A stretch of DNA of 33,857 nucleotides, taken from the NCBI GenBank assembly GCA_018883635.1, contig JAHLFT010000010.1, positions 1 through 33,857 of the forward strand, given 5' to 3'. The DNA comes from Candidatus Lactobacillus pullistercoris. GTDB lineage: Bacteria; Bacillota; Bacilli; Lactobacillales; Lactobacillaceae. Within the stretch, counting starts at the first letter, position 1; each line of letters opens with the position of its first letter. The notes beneath the pieces are model-generated. The model made no database searches and was not told the DNA's origin. It saw nothing but the letters and a program-made list of their open reading frames with translations. A program made the translations under genes and the position numbers. Positions 33,687 to 33,857 of this stretch are shown here, piece by piece.

Positions 33687-33706
33687 AATTTAAATTCATT
33701 TCAAAA

Positions 33707-33779
33707 TTGGGATATTGGGGCTCGAACCCAAACATCCAGGAACCAGAATCCTGTGCCTTACCAATTTGGCTATATCCCA
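33707..33779 (-). tRNA. tRNA-Gln (anticodon CTG)
   Basis: TGGGATA/TATCCCA acceptor stem; CAGGA-TTCTGGT-TCCTG anticodon arm; TTGGG-TTCGAGC-CCCAA T arm. Confidence 0.88.
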
Positions 33780-33784
33780 GTAAA

Positions 33785-33856
33785 TCACCCGTACGAGAAT
33801 TGAACTCATAACTCCACCTTGAGAGGGTAGCGTCTTAACCATTTGACCAACGGGCG
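33785..33856 (-). tRNA. tRNA-Glu (anticodon CTC)
   Basis: CGCCCGT/ACGGGTG acceptor stem; CTACC-CTCTCAA-GGTGG anticodon arm; ATGAG-TTCAATT-CTCGT T arm. Confidence 0.82.
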
Positions 33857-33857
33857 A

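Overview
The window is about 34 kb of low-GC Lactobacillus chromosome. S-layer-associated (SLAP-like) protein tails point to the acidophilus/helveticus/crispatus group, but the species is not proven. Left part (1-9.9 kb) is accessory-like: four Rgg-type HTH regulator loci (two intact, one split at a G10 tract, one degenerate), a SLAP-domain surface protein, a secreted GdpD phosphodiesterase with a SLAP-like tail, and two decayed surface-protein genes. Right part (8.3-33.9 kb) is mostly conserved core: rsuA, thiI, nifS-type desulfurase, ezrA, rpsD, yueI, rarA, usp, rodA, yidD, mreB, the complete atpBEFHAGDC operon, upp, a Sua5/YwlC protein, prmC, prfA, tdk and murT, then a convergent tRNA-Glu(CTC)/tRNA-Gln(CTG) pair. 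The strongest non-coding signals are a ~190-nt structured RNA at ~17011-17200 upstream of a small membrane ORF plus usp (the gene order of the Lacto-usp motif, a 6S RNA candidate) and a ~136-nt structured leader upstream of rpsD. In the Rgg region I found a 24-nt block shared exactly by two rgg upstream regions, a divergent 22-aa hydrophobic SHP-like micro-ORF, and a possible G-tract phase-variation switch. All calls come from reading the sequence; no database search or folding program was run.
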